Notes: generated from the sequence alone by a model not told the origin. 40,767 nucleotides of DNA from Enterocloster aldenensis (GCF_003434055.1 NZ_QVEX01000029.1:1-40767); one strand, 5' to 3'. Shown: positions 24,316 through 34,555, counted from the first letter of the stretch. Numbers and translations: made by a program.

Positions 24316-26889
24316 ATGAACGTAATTGAAAAGGTGTTCGGGACTCACAGTGAAAGAGAACTGAAGATGATAAGGCCGATTGTGGCAAAGATTGAAAGCA
24401 TGCGCACGGATATGATGGCCAAATCAGATGAGGAACTGCGCGACCAGACCAGGATCCTTAAGGAAAGACTGGCTGGGGGCGAAACACTGGATGACATTTT
24501 GCCGGAGGCATTTGCCACTGTCCGTGAGGCGGCAAAAAGAACCCTGAATATGGAGCATTTCCCTGTACAGCTCATTGGCGGCATCGTGCTTCACCAGGGC
24601 CGTATAGCTGAGATGCGTACTGGTGAAGGCAAGACGCTGGTATCCACCTGTCCTGCCTACCTGAACGCGCTGGGCGGCAAGGGTGTGCAGATTGTAACGG
24701 TCAACGATTATCTGGCAAAGCGTGATGCTGAGTGGATGGGCCAGGTGCACCGTTTCCTGGGACTGACCGTGGGCGTTGTTCTGAATGACATGACCAGTGA
24801 GCAGCGTAAGGAAGCATATGCGTGCGATATCACATATGTTACCAACAATGAGCTGGGGTTTGACTATCTGCGTGACAACATGGCTATCTATAAGGAACAG
24901 CTGGTCCTTCGCGACCTGGATTACGCCATCATCGATGAGGTTGACTCGGTGCTGATTGATGAGGCCAGGACGCCTCTTATCATTTCCGGCCAGAGCGGCA
25001 AGTCCACCAAACTGTATGAGGTATGTGACGTGCTGGCGCGCCAGCTGGAGCGCGGAACCGTATCCAAGGAATTTTCCAAGATTGACGCCATCATGGGTGA
25101 GGAGATTGAGGAGACCGGGGATTTTGTTGTGGATGAAAAGGATAAGGTGGTGAACCTGACCGAGCAGGGCGTCCGGAAGGTGGAGGAGTTCTTCCACATT
25201 GAGAACCTGGCTGATCCTGAGAACCTTGAAATCCAGCATAATATCATCCTGGCCCTGCGCGCCAACAACCTGATGTTCCGTGATAAGGATTATGTTGTAA
25301 AGGATGATGAGGTCCTGATTGTTGATGAATTTACAGGACGTATCATGCCCGGCCGTCGCTATTCAGACGGACTCCATCAGGCCATTGAGGCCAAGGAGCA
25401 TGTGAACGTGCGCCGTGAGAGCCGTACCCTGGCTACTGTTACCTTCCAGAACTTCTTTAATAAATATACCAAGAAGTCGGGTATGACAGGTACTGCCCTG
25501 ACAGAGGAAAAGGAGTTCCGTAACATTTACGGAATGGACGTCATCGCCATCCCTACCAACCGGCCTATGGTCCGTAAGGATTTGGATGATGCAGTATATA
25601 AGACCAAGAAGGAAAAGTACAAAGCGGTTGTGGAGGAGGTTGCAAAGGCCCATGAGAAGGGACAGCCTGTCCTGGTGGGCACCATTGCCATTGAGACTTC
25701 CGAACTGCTCAGCAAGATGCTGAATAAGCGCGGGATTCCCCACAAGGTGCTGAATGCCAAGTTCCATGAGCTGGAGGCTGAGATTGTAGCGGATGCAGGT
25801 ATCCACGGCTCCGTAACCATTGCCACCAACATGGCAGGCCGTGGTACGGATATTAAGCTGGATGAGGAGTCCAAGGAACTGGGGGGCCTGAAGATCATCG
25901 GTACGGAGCGCCATGAATCACGCCGTATTGACAACCAGCTGCGCGGTCGTTCCGGCCGTCAGGGAGACCCGGGTGAGTCCAGGTTCTACCTGTCCCTGGA
26001 GGATGACCTTTTAAGGCTCTTTGGTTCTGACCGCCTCATGGCCATGTTTGAGGCAATGGGCGTGCCGGAGGGTGAGCAGATTGAGCACAAGATGCTTTCC
26101 AATGCAATTGAGAAAGCGCAGATGAAGATAGAGAGCAACAACTTCGGTATCCGTGAGCAGCTGCTTAAATTCGATGAAGTGAACAATGAACAGCGTGAGG
26201 TCATTTACGCTGAGCGCCGTAAGGTCCTGGACGGCGACAACATGCGCGACCTTATCCTTAAGATGATTACGGATATTGTTGAGAACGCAGTGGATATGTC
26301 TGTTTCCGATGACCAGACCCCGGATAAATGGGATCTTAAGGAACTGAACAACCTTCTTCTTCCTGTTATTCCGCTGAAGCCGGTCATCCTGAGCGAAGAC
26401 CAGAAGAAGTCCATGAAGAAGAACGAGTTAAAGCATAACCTGAAGGAAGAGGCAATCAAGCTTTACGAGACAAAAGAAGCTGAATTCCCTGAGCCTGAGC
26501 AGATCCGTGAGATTGAGCGCGTTGTCCTGCTTAAGGTAATTGATAACAAGTGGATGGCCCATCTGGATGATATGGACGCCCTGCGCGAGGGTATCGGACT
26601 TCAGGCTTACGGCCAGAGGGATCCGGTTGTTGAATATAAGATGCAGGGTTATGAGATGTACGAGGCCATGATGGCTGCCGTACAGGAAGAGACCGTGCGC
26701 ATCCTGTTCCACATCCGGGTTGAGCAGAAGGTGGAGCGTGAGCCGGCTGCCAAGGTAACAGGTACCAACAAGGATACCTCCCTTGCCAGCGCGCCGAAGA
26801 AGCGGGCGGAGCAGAAGATTTATCCAAACGATCCATGTCCATGTGGTTCAGGCAAGAAGTATAAGCAGTGCCATGGAAGGATTAAATAA
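24316..26889 (+). CDS. secA: preprotein translocase ATPase SecA
   Basis: Predicted 857-residue motor that drives unfolded preproteins through SecYEG. Walker A is MRTGEGKT (100-107), the DEAD-type Walker B is in [21 protein letters not shown], and the preprotein cross-linking domain, GMTGTA motif, and second ATPase half ([24 protein letters not shown]) follow in order. The C-terminus is the SecB/phospholipid-type zinc tail [14 protein letters not shown] with C841, C843, C852 and H853. It is a single, full-length SecA. Ribosome binding site is TTAGGAGAG. prfB follows after 47 nt, as in many Firmicutes. Confidence 0.98.
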   Translation: MNVIEKVFGTHSERELKMIRPIVAKIESMRTDMMAKSDEELRDQTRILKERLAGGETLDDILPEAFATVREAAKRTLNMEHFPVQLIGGIVLHQGRIAEMRTGEGKTLVSTCPAYLNALGGKGVQIVTVNDYLAKRDAEWMGQVHRFLGLTVGVVLNDMTSEQRKEAYACDITYVTNNELGFDYLRDNMAIYKEQLVLRDLDYAIIDEVDSVLIDEARTPLIISGQSGKSTKLYEVCDVLARQLERGTVSKEFSKIDAIMGEEIEETGDFVVDEKDKVVNLTEQGVRKVEEFFHIENLADPENLEIQHNIILALRANNLMFRDKDYVVKDDEVLIVDEFTGRIMPGRRYSDGLHQAIEAKEHVNVRRESRTLATVTFQNFFNKYTKKSGMTGTALTEEKEFRNIYGMDVIAIPTNRPMVRKDLDDAVYKTKKEKYKAVVEEVAKAHEKGQPVLVGTIAIETSELLSKMLNKRGIPHKVLNAKFHELEAEIVADAGIHGSVTIATNMAGRGTDIKLDEESKELGGLKIIGTERHESRRIDNQLRGRSGRQGDPGESRFYLSLEDDLLRLFGSDRLMAMFEAMGVPEGEQIEHKMLSNAIEKAQMKIESNNFGIREQLLKFDEVNNEQREVIYAERRKVLDGDNMRDLILKMITDIVENAVDMSVSDDQTPDKWDLKELNNLLLPVIPLKPVILSEDQKKSMKKNELKHNLKEEAIKLYETKEAEFPEPEQIREIERVVLLKVIDNKWMAHLDDMDALREGIGLQAYGQRDPVVEYKMQGYEMYEAMMAAVQEETVRILFHIRVEQKVEREPAAKVTGTNKDTSLASAPKKRAEQKIYPNDPCPCGSGKKYKQCHGRIK

Positions 26890-26936
26890 CTGACCGGGAT
26901 ACCGGGATGAAATATAAAATGAAAGCGGGTGAAGCT

Positions 26937-28074
26937 GTGGTAGAGTTAGATAATTTTAAATATACGTTATCAACGTATGACAAACCATTAGTGGAAGTGA
27001 GGGATTCACTTTGACCTGGATAACAAGGTCAGACGAATCGATGAATTAGATAAATCCATGGAAGAGCCGGGATTCTGGGATAACCCTGAGAAGTCCACAA
27101 GGATGGTCAGGGAAGCCAAGAACCTGAAGGATGAAGTGGAGACGTTTAGGGAGCTGGAGCAGGAGTATGAGGACATCCAGGTCATGATCCAGATGGGATA
27201 TGAGGAAAATGACGCCTCCCTGATTCCGGAGATTGAAGAGATGCTGGGCCATTTTTCCGACACCCTTGAGAAGATGCGCATGAAGCTTCTTCTGTCCGGC
27301 GAATATGACAGCAACAACGCCATACTGCGTCTTAATGCAGGGGCAGGCGGCACGGAGTCCTGTGACTGGTGCAGCATGCTTTACCGCATGTACTGCCGCT
27401 GGGCAGAGAAAAAAGGATTTAAGACAGAGGTGCTGGATTTCCTGGACGGGGATGAGGCCGGTATCAAGTCGGTTACGGTGCAGATTAACGGGGAAAATGC
27501 CTATGGTTATCTGCGCTCTGAGCACGGTGTGCACCGCCTGGTCCGCATATCGCCCTTTAATGCGGCCGGAAAGCGCCAGACCTCCTTTGTATCCTGCGAT
27601 ATCATGCCGGATATACAGGAAGATATTGACATAGAGATTAACCCGGATGACATCCGTATCGACACCTACCGTTCCAGCGGTGCAGGCGGACAGCATATTA
27701 ACAAAACCTCATCCGCCATCCGTATCACCCATTTCCCCAGCGGAACCGTGGTTACCTGCCAGAATGAGAGGTCCCAGTTCCAGAACAAGGATAAGGCCAT
27801 GCAGATGCTTAAGTCCAAGCTGTTCCTGCTCAAGCAGGAGGAGCAGGCTGCCAAGGCTGCCGGTATCCGGGGAGATGTAAAGGACAATGGATGGGGAAGC
27901 CAGATCCGTTCCTATGTACTCCAGCCATATACCATGGTCAAAGACCACCGGACCGGCGAGGAGAGCGGCAATGTGGATGCGGTATTGGACGGAAACATTG
28001 ATTCATTTATCAGTGCATATCTGCGGTGGATGAGTTTGGGATGCCCGGATAAGAATGCGGTGACAGAGGATTAA
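26937..28074 (+). CDS. prfB: peptide chain release factor 2, with programmed +1 frameshift
   Basis: Release factor for UAA/UGA codons, expressed through autoregulatory frameshifting. Codons 1-25 run from GTG 26937 (VELDNFKYTL...VEVRDSL) to CTT 27009-27011, then an in-frame TGA at 27012-27014. Slippage to CTT-TGAC resumes at GAC 27013 (DLDNKVRRIDELDKS) and continues to 28074, giving 378 residues. With this start the SPF tripeptide falls at 205-207 and the catalytic GGQ (SGAGGQHINKT) at 250-252, the positions I recall for E. coli RF2, and the stop is codon 26 as there. In-frame ATGs at 26919 and 26907 are alternative starts. The SD-like AGGG (27000-27003) is a little further from CTT than in E. 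coli. The C-terminus is about 13 residues longer than E. coli RF2. Confidence 0.95.
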
Positions 28075-28093
28075 TGGATTAGGAACAATCATG

Positions 28094-28133
28094 AACAGGC
28101 CTGGAGTATTGAGTGATTCAGGCCTGTTTTTTT
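28094..28133 (+). terminator. intrinsic terminator of secA-prfB
   Basis: Perfect 10-bp stem (AACAGGCCTG with CAGGCCTGTT), 15-nt loop, seven T. The remaining gene-free stretch to 28399 holds only the promoter at 28305. Confidence 0.92.
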
Positions 28134-28304
28134 GTATTTATCCCATCAGCAGGCCTAAGAATACGGCCAGAAGTATGGTTCGGGGAATGGATGATTTCCG
28201 TTTAAGCAGCGGTTTTCAGATTGCTGTCAAGAAAGCAGCTGGAGTGTTTGGTCCGGGTTCCGCCTGATTTCCTGCTGCTACCGGAAGCATGGCATAAAAA
28301 GTGG

Positions 28305-28333
28305 TTGCATTTTCAATGGAATTGTGCTAATAT
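28305..28333 (+). promoter_or_regulatory. promoter for the ACT-domain protein and homoserine dehydrogenase
   Basis: TTGCAT (28305-28310), 17-nt spacer, TAATAT (28328-28333), about 65 nt before the start codon at 28400. Confidence 0.55.
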
Positions 28334-28399
28334 CTTCCTCGTGAGTACAGATGTATTCCTAATGCGGACATGAATGCGGACCTATGAAAGGATTAAAGA

Positions 28400-28843
28400 A
28401 TGGAAGACAAAAGCAAATACTTTGTGGTAAAGCAGAAGGCGGTGCCGGAGGTCCTCTTAAAAGTGGTGGAGGCCAAGAAGCTTCTGGAGACAGAGCGGGC
28501 CATTACGGTGCAGGAGGCAACGGATAAGGTGGGGATCAGCCGCAGTTCCTTTTATAAATATAAGGATGACATTTTCCCGTTTTATGACAATACCAAAGGC
28601 AAGACCATTACCCTGGTGGTACAGATGGATGACGAACAGGGGCTTCTCAGCGATCTGCTTCACGTGGTGGCTGTGTACAGGGCGAATATCCTTACTATCC
28701 ATCAGAGTATTCCGGTTAACGGCGTGGCCACCCTTACCCTGAGCGTGGAAGTCAGGGACAACACGGGCAATGTGTCCAGCATGATTGATGAACTGGAGGA
28801 GCTGGAGGGGATACATTACGTTAAGATCCTTGCCAGGGAATAG
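28400..28843 (+). CDS. ACT-domain protein (UPF0735/PheB-like)
   Basis: Predicted 147-residue cytoplasmic protein. The N-terminal part (about 15-60) resembles a small helix-turn-helix (VQEATDKVGISRSSFYKYKD), and the C-terminal part (about 70-145) is an ACT domain (ITLVVQMDDEQGLLSDLLHVV, then ANILTIHQSIPVNG). ACT domains usually bind amino acids, so it may sense an aspartate- or aromatic-family amino acid. It is 71 nt upstream of homoserine dehydrogenase and probably in one operon, which suggests a role in threonine/methionine supply. In Bacillus the homologue is named PheB, but its function is not settled. Confidence 0.85.
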   Translation: MEDKSKYFVVKQKAVPEVLLKVVEAKKLLETERAITVQEATDKVGISRSSFYKYKDDIFPFYDNTKGKTITLVVQMDDEQGLLSDLLHVVAVYRANILTIHQSIPVNGVATLTLSVEVRDNTGNVSSMIDELEELEGIHYVKILARE

Positions 28844-28914
28844 GCAATCGGGAATGAACAGATATGGTGCCGGCGGCACGGCAATGAAAATAAGACACAG
28901 GGAGCGTAAGGATT

Positions 28915-30156
28915 ATGATTAAGACAGCAATAATGGGATATGGAACAATCGGTTCCGGCGTGGCAGAGGTATTGGAACAGAACAAGGACGTGATTGCAAA
29001 ACAGGTGGGCCAGGAAGTGGAGTTAAAATATGTGCTGGACCTGAGGGAGTTCCCGGACAGCCCTGTGGCAGACAGGATTGTCCATGATTTCAAGGTGATA
29101 GAGCAGGACGAGGAGGTAAGGATCGTGGTGGAGGCCATGGGCGGGCTGAACCCGGCCTATCCGTTTGTCAAGGCCTGCCTTCTGGCTGGAAAGCATGTGG
29201 CCACATCCAACAAGGCCCTGGTGGCTGCCTATGGAACCGAGCTTTTGGCCATTGCCAGGGAAAAAGGCGTGAATTTCCTGTTTGAAGCAAGCGTGGGCGG
29301 CGGCATCCCAATCATCCGGCCCATGTACCGGTGCCTGATGGGGGAGAGGATTGAAGAGATTACGGGAATCCTGAACGGCACAACCAACTTTATCCTGACC
29401 AAGATGGATAAAGAGGGTGAGTCATTTGAAAATGCGTTAAAGGAAGCGCAGAACCTGGGGTATGCGGAGCGCAACCCGGAAGCTGACGTGGAAGGCCATG
29501 ACACCTGCCGTAAGATAGCTATCCTTACTGCCATGGCAACGGGCAGGGAAGTGGATTATGAGGATATCTACACAGAAGGGATTACCCGCATTACGGATAT
29601 TGACTTTAAGTACGCGGAAAAGATGGGGACCTCGATAAAGCTTTTCGGCACCAGCCGCATCAAGGACGGCAAGGTGAATGCATTTGTGGCTCCTGTGATG
29701 ATCCAGAAGAATAACCCGCTTTATTCTGTCAATGATGTGTTTAACGGGATTATGGTTAAGGGCAACATGCTGGGGGTTTCCATGTTCTACGGAAGCGGCG
29801 CCGGAAAGCTTCCCACTGCCAGCGCAGTGGTGGCGGACATCATTGAAGCTGCCCAGAACCTGGACCACAACCTGGCCATTGGCTGGTCCGGTGAAAAGCA
29901 GGCCATTGAATCCATGGACCAGGCAAGGTTCCGCTATTTTGTCCGTGTGGCTGGTTCCTGCCGCAACAAGGAGCAGGATGTGAAGCGGGCCTTTGGCAAG
30001 GTGGAGGTTGTGGAGCTCTACGGCATGGATGAGTTCGCAGTGCTTACATCTGAGATGTCAGAAGGGGAATTTAGGGCAGCGGCAACCGCATATGACAGTG
30101 CTGAACAGGCCAGGTCTGAATATGGGATTAAACAGATGATCCGGGCAATGCTGTAG
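28915..30156 (+). CDS. hom: homoserine dehydrogenase
   Basis: Predicted 413-residue enzyme reducing aspartate semialdehyde to homoserine with NAD(P)H, a branch point to threonine and methionine. Rossmann glycine motif GYGTIG (8-13), ATSNKALVAAYG, the catalytic-region ASVGGGIPIIR, and NGTTNFILTKM are all family hallmarks, followed by the YAERNPEADVEGHDTCRK segment. The C-terminal 60-80 residues form an ACT-like regulatory region (RYFVRVAGSC...). AGGGAGC precedes the ATG. Neither thrB nor thrC is adjacent; a DUF2752 gene starts 15 nt downstream. Confidence 0.95.
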   Translation: MIKTAIMGYGTIGSGVAEVLEQNKDVIAKQVGQEVELKYVLDLREFPDSPVADRIVHDFKVIEQDEEVRIVVEAMGGLNPAYPFVKACLLAGKHVATSNKALVAAYGTELLAIAREKGVNFLFEASVGGGIPIIRPMYRCLMGERIEEITGILNGTTNFILTKMDKEGESFENALKEAQNLGYAERNPEADVEGHDTCRKIAILTAMATGREVDYEDIYTEGITRITDIDFKYAEKMGTSIKLFGTSRIKDGKVNAFVAPVMIQKNNPLYSVNDVFNGIMVKGNMLGVSMFYGSGAGKLPTASAVVADIIEAAQNLDHNLAIGWSGEKQAIESMDQARFRYFVRVAGSCRNKEQDVKRAFGKVEVVELYGMDEFAVLTSEMSEGEFRAAATAYDSAEQARSEYGIKQMIRAML

Positions 30157-30171
30157 AGGGTACGGGAATAT

Positions 30172-30531
30172 ATGACAGAAATCATTGAATGGATGACACG
30201 GATGACAAGGCAGGGTTTTCCCTGCCTGTTTCATCTTTTAACCGGACTGTACTGCCCGGGCTGCGGCGGTACAAGGGCGGTGCGGGCCATGGCGGCCGGG
30301 AACCTGAGACTGAGCTTCCAGTATCATCCCCTGGTCCTTTATACGGCGGCAGTGCTGACCGTGGAACTTTTGAGCCTTGCCATATCAAAGGCAGCAAAAA
30401 ACCCCAGATGGTATCTGGGGCATGAAACACTGTTTGTGTATATAGCGGCAGGGATTATCGTGGTCAACTGGATAGGCAAGAATGTGCTGCTGGTATTCTT
30501 TGGCATTGACCTGCTGCCGGCATGGGGATGA
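30172..30531 (+). CDS. DUF2752 membrane protein
   Basis: Predicted 119-residue membrane protein of the DUF2752 family. The signature CPGCGGTRA (C28, C31, then T34-R35) follows a short hydrophobic N-terminus and precedes the typical HPLVLY, then two more hydrophobic segments. The function of the family is not known to me; the paired cysteines suggest a metal or redox site facing one side of the membrane. It starts 15 nt after hom, so it may be cotranscribed, and it converges with the small membrane protein gene at 30540. Confidence 0.82.
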   Translation: MTEIIEWMTRMTRQGFPCLFHLLTGLYCPGCGGTRAVRAMAAGNLRLSFQYHPLVLYTAAVLTVELLSLAISKAAKNPRWYLGHETLFVYIAAGIIVVNWIGKNVLLVFFGIDLLPAWG

Positions 30532-30539
30532 AATCCCAA

Positions 30540-30986
30540 TCAGAGATGGATCCAGGAGGAACCGCCGGACAGGTGCATCTGCTGCTGGATGCGGTTGATG
30601 TATTCGTTGAATTTAGGTCCCATCACAGGGTCGCTGAGGATTTCATAGTAACATCCCAGCAGGTAGAAAAAGAAGAAGGTAAGCGCAATGGCAAGGCCGC
30701 TGAGCACAATGCCGGTGATTGCACGGGCATTGAAGCTTTTCCTGCCGCTGACATCCGCATTCCTTGACATGATGGCAAGGACGATGCCGATGATGCCGCA
30801 GATCATCCCGGTAGGCGTGTTGCTGCCGCTGACAAGGGATACCGGAAAATAAAAGAAGCTGCAGATCATCCCTGTGATTCCTGCTATCATGGAGCAGGTT
30901 GCCAGGCGCTCTGAGGAAGTGGATTCCTTGGGATTCCTGGGCTGTTTGCCGGTGTTGGGGTTTTGGCTATTATAAGTTTCATTCAT
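30540..30986 (-). CDS. small hypothetical membrane protein
   Basis: Predicted 148-residue protein with a polar N-terminus (residues 1-28, rich in Asn/Ser/Pro) and three hydrophobic segments at about 30-53, 56-72 and 88-110, then a short polar tail ending YINRIQQQMHLSGG. This resembles DUF4190-type small membrane proteins but I cannot name the family with certainty. It faces the DUF2752 gene across 8 nt. Such pairs seem to recur in related genomes from memory, so a joint function is possible but unproven. Confidence 0.65.
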   Translation of the reverse strand: MNETYNSQNPNTGKQPRNPKESTSSERLATCSMIAGITGMICSFFYFPVSLVSGSNTPTGMICGIIGIVLAIMSRNADVSGRKSFNARAITGIVLSGLAIALTFFFFYLLGCYYEILSDPVMGPKFNEYINRIQQQMHLSGGSSWIHL

Positions 30987-31104
30987 AATTCTGAACAGAT
31001 ACCTTTCTTTAAGTCCTTACGGTAGTTTTTCTGTAGTTATCCTGCTTATTTTATCACGAATTAAGCGCTGTGTCCAGATGAAGACAATTCCATTGTAACA
31101 GAAC

Positions 31105-31133
31105 TTGCATAAGAAGAAGGGATGAACTATAAT
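31105..31133 (+). promoter_or_regulatory. promoter of the tex operon
   Basis: TTGCAT (31105-31110), 17-nt spacer, perfect TATAAT (31128-31133), 40 nt before the tex ATG. Confidence 0.65.
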
Positions 31134-31172
31134 ATATAAGTTAGTTAGATTACAGATAGGTGAGGATTACCC

Positions 31173-33317
31173 ATGGACATTATTAAGAAACTGGCGGAAG
31201 AACTGAATATTGGCCGCCACCAGGCAGAGGCAGCTGTAAAGCTGATTGATGAAGGCAACACCATTCCCTTTATTGCCAGATACCGTAAGGAAGCCACAGG
31301 CTCCCTGGACGATGAGGTCCTGCGCAATCTGGATGAACGGTTAAAATATCTGCGTAACCTGGAAGAACGCAAGAACCAGGTCATCGCATCCATTGCAGAG
31401 CAGGAGAAGCTGACGCCTGAACTGGAGCGCAGTATCAGGGATGCACAGACCCTGGTGGCTGTGGAGGATTTATACAGGCCCTATAAGCCAAAGCGCCGGA
31501 CCAGGGCCATGATTGCAAAGGAAAAGGGCCTGGAGCCATTGGCGGATTTAATCAGCATGCAGATGGTGAAGGAGCCTTTGCTGCAGGCGGCCGCTGCCTA
31601 CATTTCCCAGGAAAAGGGCGTGGAAACCGCGGAAGATGCCATCCAGGGGGCCAAGGATATCCTGGCAGAGCGCATCTCGGACAATGCGGAGTACCGCACT
31701 TATATCAGGAATGCAACCATGAACAAGGGCGTGGTCCAGTCCTCGGCCAAGGATGAGAAGGCCCAGTCCGTGTATGAGATGTACTATAATTATGAGGAGC
31801 CGGTTAAAAAGTGCGCCGGACACAGGATCCTGGCGCTGAACCGCGGGGAGAATGAGAAGATACTTACGGTCAAGATTGCGGCCCCGGAAGACCAGATACT
31901 CATGTACCTTGAGAAGCAGACCATTGTAAGGGACAACCCCCATACCACGCCTGTGCTGAAGGAGGCTGCGGCCGACAGCTATCAAAGGCTCATCGGCCCG
32001 TCCATTGAGCGTGAAATCCGCAGCGGGCTGACGGAACGGGCAGAGGAAGGCGCGATTAAGGTATTTGGCAAGAATCTGGAACAGCTGCTGATGCAGCCTC
32101 CCATTGTGGGACGGGTTGTCCTTGGATGGGACCCGGCCTTCCGTACGGGCTGTAAGCTGGCTGTTGTGGACGGCACGGGAAAAGTGCTGGATACAGTGGT
32201 GATTTATCCCACGGCGCCCCAGAACAAGGTGGCGGAATCCAAGAAGATATTAAAGGATTTTATTAAAAAATATAACATTTCCCTGATTTCTGTTGGAAAT
32301 GGAACGGCCTCCAGGGAATCCGAGCAGATCATCGTGGACCTTTTAAAAGAAATCAAGGAGCCGGTGCAGTATGTGATTGTTAATGAGGCAGGCGCATCCG
32401 TATATTCCGCCAGCAAGCTTGCCACGGAGGAGTTCCCTAATTTTGACGTGGGCCAGCGCAGCGCCGTATCCATTGCCAGACGCCTTCAGGACCCGCTGTC
32501 AGAGCTGGTAAAGATTGACCCCAAGTCCATTGGCGTGGGACAGTACCAGCATGACATGAACCAGAAGCACCTGGGCGCGGCCTTGGAAGGCGTGGTGGAG
32601 GACTGCGTGAACAAGGTGGGCGTGGACCTGAATACTGCATCCGCATCCCTGCTTGAATACGTATCCGGCATCAATAAGGCCCTGGCTAAGAACATTGTTG
32701 CCTACAGGGAGGAGAACGGGGCGTTTAAGAACAGGAAGCAGCTGTTAAAGGTTGCCAAGCTTGGACCTAAGGCATTTGAACAGTGCGCTGGTTTTATGAG
32801 GATTACGGGCGGGGAAAATCCCCTGGACGGCACCAGTGTGCATCCTGAGAGTTATGAGGCGGCCAGAAAGCTTCTGACCCGGCTGGGATATGACCTTTCT
32901 GAACTGGGCCAGGGAGGAATCAAAGGAATCGGCAAAAAGATTGTTGATTACAGGAAAATGGCGTCCGAGCTGGAAGTGGGTGAGATTACCCTGCGCGATA
33001 TTGCGGGGGAACTGGAAAAGCCTGCCAGGGACCCAAGGGATGAGATGCCAAAGCCGATTCTCAGAAGCGATATCCTTGAAATGAAGGATTTAAAGCCGGG
33101 CATGGTCCTTAAGGGGACGGTGCGCAATGTAATTGACTTTGGCGCCTTTGTGGACATCGGCGTGCACCAGGACGGCCTGGTACATATCTCACAGCTGACC
33201 GACAAGTATATCAAGCATCCGCTGGAGGCGGTAAGCGTGGGGGATATTGTGGAAGTAAAGATCATCAGCGTGGATCTGGCAAAGAAAAGGATTGCCCTTA
33301 CCATGAAAGGAATTTAG
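31173..33317 (+). CDS. tex: Tex-family RNA-binding transcription accessory protein
   Basis: Predicted 714-residue cytoplasmic nucleic-acid-binding protein. In order: an N-terminal helical domain with FIARYRKEATGSLDDE, a YqgF/RNase H-like domain (about 315-440, LGWDPAFRTGCKLAVVD), helix-hairpin-helix motifs (about 490-560, LNTASASLLEYVSGI) and a C-terminal S1 RNA-binding domain at 639-714 (GTVRNVIDFGAFVDIG). Tex is conserved and influences transcription and RNA stability; its precise role is not settled. It is 2 nt upstream of tsaE, so the tex-tsaE-tsaB-rimI genes form one run. Confidence 0.95.
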   Translation: MDIIKKLAEELNIGRHQAEAAVKLIDEGNTIPFIARYRKEATGSLDDEVLRNLDERLKYLRNLEERKNQVIASIAEQEKLTPELERSIRDAQTLVAVEDLYRPYKPKRRTRAMIAKEKGLEPLADLISMQMVKEPLLQAAAAYISQEKGVETAEDAIQGAKDILAERISDNAEYRTYIRNATMNKGVVQSSAKDEKAQSVYEMYYNYEEPVKKCAGHRILALNRGENEKILTVKIAAPEDQILMYLEKQTIVRDNPHTTPVLKEAAADSYQRLIGPSIEREIRSGLTERAEEGAIKVFGKNLEQLLMQPPIVGRVVLGWDPAFRTGCKLAVVDGTGKVLDTVVIYPTAPQNKVAESKKILKDFIKKYNISLISVGNGTASRESEQIIVDLLKEIKEPVQYVIVNEAGASVYSASKLATEEFPNFDVGQRSAVSIARRLQDPLSELVKIDPKSIGVGQYQHDMNQKHLGAALEGVVEDCVNKVGVDLNTASASLLEYVSGINKALAKNIVAYREENGAFKNRKQLLKVAKLGPKAFEQCAGFMRITGGENPLDGTSVHPESYEAARKLLTRLGYDLSELGQGGIKGIGKKIVDYRKMASELEVGEITLRDIAGELEKPARDPRDEMPKPILRSDILEMKDLKPGMVLKGTVRNVIDFGAFVDIGVHQDGLVHISQLTDKYIKHPLEAVSVGDIVEVKIISVDLAKKRIALTMKGI

Positions 33318-33319
33318 TC

Positions 33320-33748
33320 ATGACAGTGTTTGAAACATGGAAACCAGAGGAGACATATGAGCTGGGTAAGAAGATGGGGGAGGAAGCCGTGCCGGGCCAG
33401 GTCATCTGCCTGAACGGCGACCTGGGTGTGGGCAAGACCGTATTTACCCAGGGGTTTGCGGCCGGCCTTGGGATTGAGGGGCCGGTGAACAGCCCTACCT
33501 TTACCATTGTCCAGCAGTATGGGGAAGGACGGCTGCCCCTGTATCATTTTGATGTTTACCGCATCGGCGATATCAGTGAGATGGATGAAATCGGCTATGA
33601 GGACTGCTTTTTCGGGGACGGCGTGTGCCTGATTGAGTGGTCCGGGCTGATTGAAGAGATTCTTCCTGAGCATGTGACGAAAGTAGCCATTGAGAAGAAC
33701 CTGGAACATGGGTTTGATTACAGGCGGATTTCAGTGGAGGAGACGTGA
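33320..33748 (+). CDS. tsaE: tRNA t6A synthesis ATPase TsaE
   Basis: Predicted 142-residue ATPase that with TsaB and TsaD transfers the threonylcarbamoyl group to A37 of ANN-decoding tRNAs. Walker A is GDLGVGKT (33-40), followed by the family motifs SPTFTIVQQY and HFDVYRI. Length is typical. It starts 2 nt after tex, and its TGA stop shares one base with the tsaB ATG. Confidence 0.95.
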   Translation: MTVFETWKPEETYELGKKMGEEAVPGQVICLNGDLGVGKTVFTQGFAAGLGIEGPVNSPTFTIVQQYGEGRLPLYHFDVYRIGDISEMDEIGYEDCFFGDGVCLIEWSGLIEEILPEHVTKVAIEKNLEHGFDYRRISVEET

Positions 33749-34527
33749 TGAGAGTATTAGGAATTGAAAGTTCATCCCTGGTTGCCAGCGTGGCCCTGGT
33801 AACGGATGATATAATGACAGCCGAATACACGGTAGATTTCAAGAAGACCCATTCCCAGACGCTCCTGCCCATGCTGGATGAGATCGTAAAGCTGCTGGAC
33901 CTGGACCTGGATACCATTGACGCCATTGCCGTGGCGGGGGGGCCTGGTTCCTTTACCGGCCTGCGCATCGGCGCAGCCACTGCCAAGGGACTGGGACTGG
34001 CCCTTAAAAAGCCTTTGGTACATGTTCCTACCGTGGATGCCATGGCATATAATATGTGGGGGGCGTCAGGCCTTGTGTGCCCGATCATGGATGCTAAGAG
34101 AAGCCAGGTATATACCGGGCTTTATCATGTGGAGCACGGCCTTGAGGTGCTGATGGAGCAGTGTCCCATGGATATGAGGGAGCTGGCCCGTCTCCTGAAC
34201 GGGAGAGGGGAGCGGGTCATATTTCTGGGGGACGGCGTGCCTGTGTACAGAAGCATCATTGAAGAGGAAATGCAGGTAAGCTATGGATTTGCACCGGCGC
34301 AGATGAACCGGCAGAGGGCGTCCTGCGTGGCGGTCCTGGGAATGACGGCGCTTGCGGAAGCAGGCAGCAGCGGGTGCGGGACTGGAGCCGGGGATTACTG
34401 CGGCGCCCGTCTTGTGGGCGCGGCTGATTTTGCCCCGGATTATCTGAGGAAACCCCAGGCAGAACGCCAGCGTGAGGCGGAGCTTTCCGCCAAGGGGGCT
34501 GCTGCCAAGCTGCCGGGCGACTATTGA
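33748..34527 (+). CDS. tsaB: tRNA t6A synthesis scaffold protein TsaB
   Basis: Predicted 259-residue ASKHA-fold paralogue of TsaD, acting as its partner in t6A synthesis. Conserved MRVLGIESSS at the start, HSQTLLPMLDEIV and AGGPGSFTGLRIG. The ATG at 33748 has GGAGG at the right distance; the GTG one codon upstream is less likely. The C-terminal third (about 195-259) is Ala/Gly/Glu-rich and less conserved. It overlaps tsaE by one base. rimI follows 28 nt later. Confidence 0.94.
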   Translation: MRVLGIESSSLVASVALVTDDIMTAEYTVDFKKTHSQTLLPMLDEIVKLLDLDLDTIDAIAVAGGPGSFTGLRIGAATAKGLGLALKKPLVHVPTVDAMAYNMWGASGLVCPIMDAKRSQVYTGLYHVEHGLEVLMEQCPMDMRELARLLNGRGERVIFLGDGVPVYRSIIEEEMQVSYGFAPAQMNRQRASCVAVLGMTALAEAGSSGCGTGAGDYCGARLVGAADFAPDYLRKPQAERQREAELSAKGAAAKLPGDY

Positions 34528-34555
34528 TTTAAAATTATGCAGTGAGGATTGGTGT

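Noticed and set aside
28138..28218. Short minus-strand frame with a hydrophobic C-terminus (LLAVFLGLLMG)
   Set aside because: Only 26 codons, an upstream stop in frame and no start; could be a gene remnant but chance is as likely.
30401..30421. Palindrome CCCCAGAT...ATCTGGGG
   Set aside because: It lies inside the DUF2752 coding sequence and lacks a T-tract, so I do not call it a terminator or operator.
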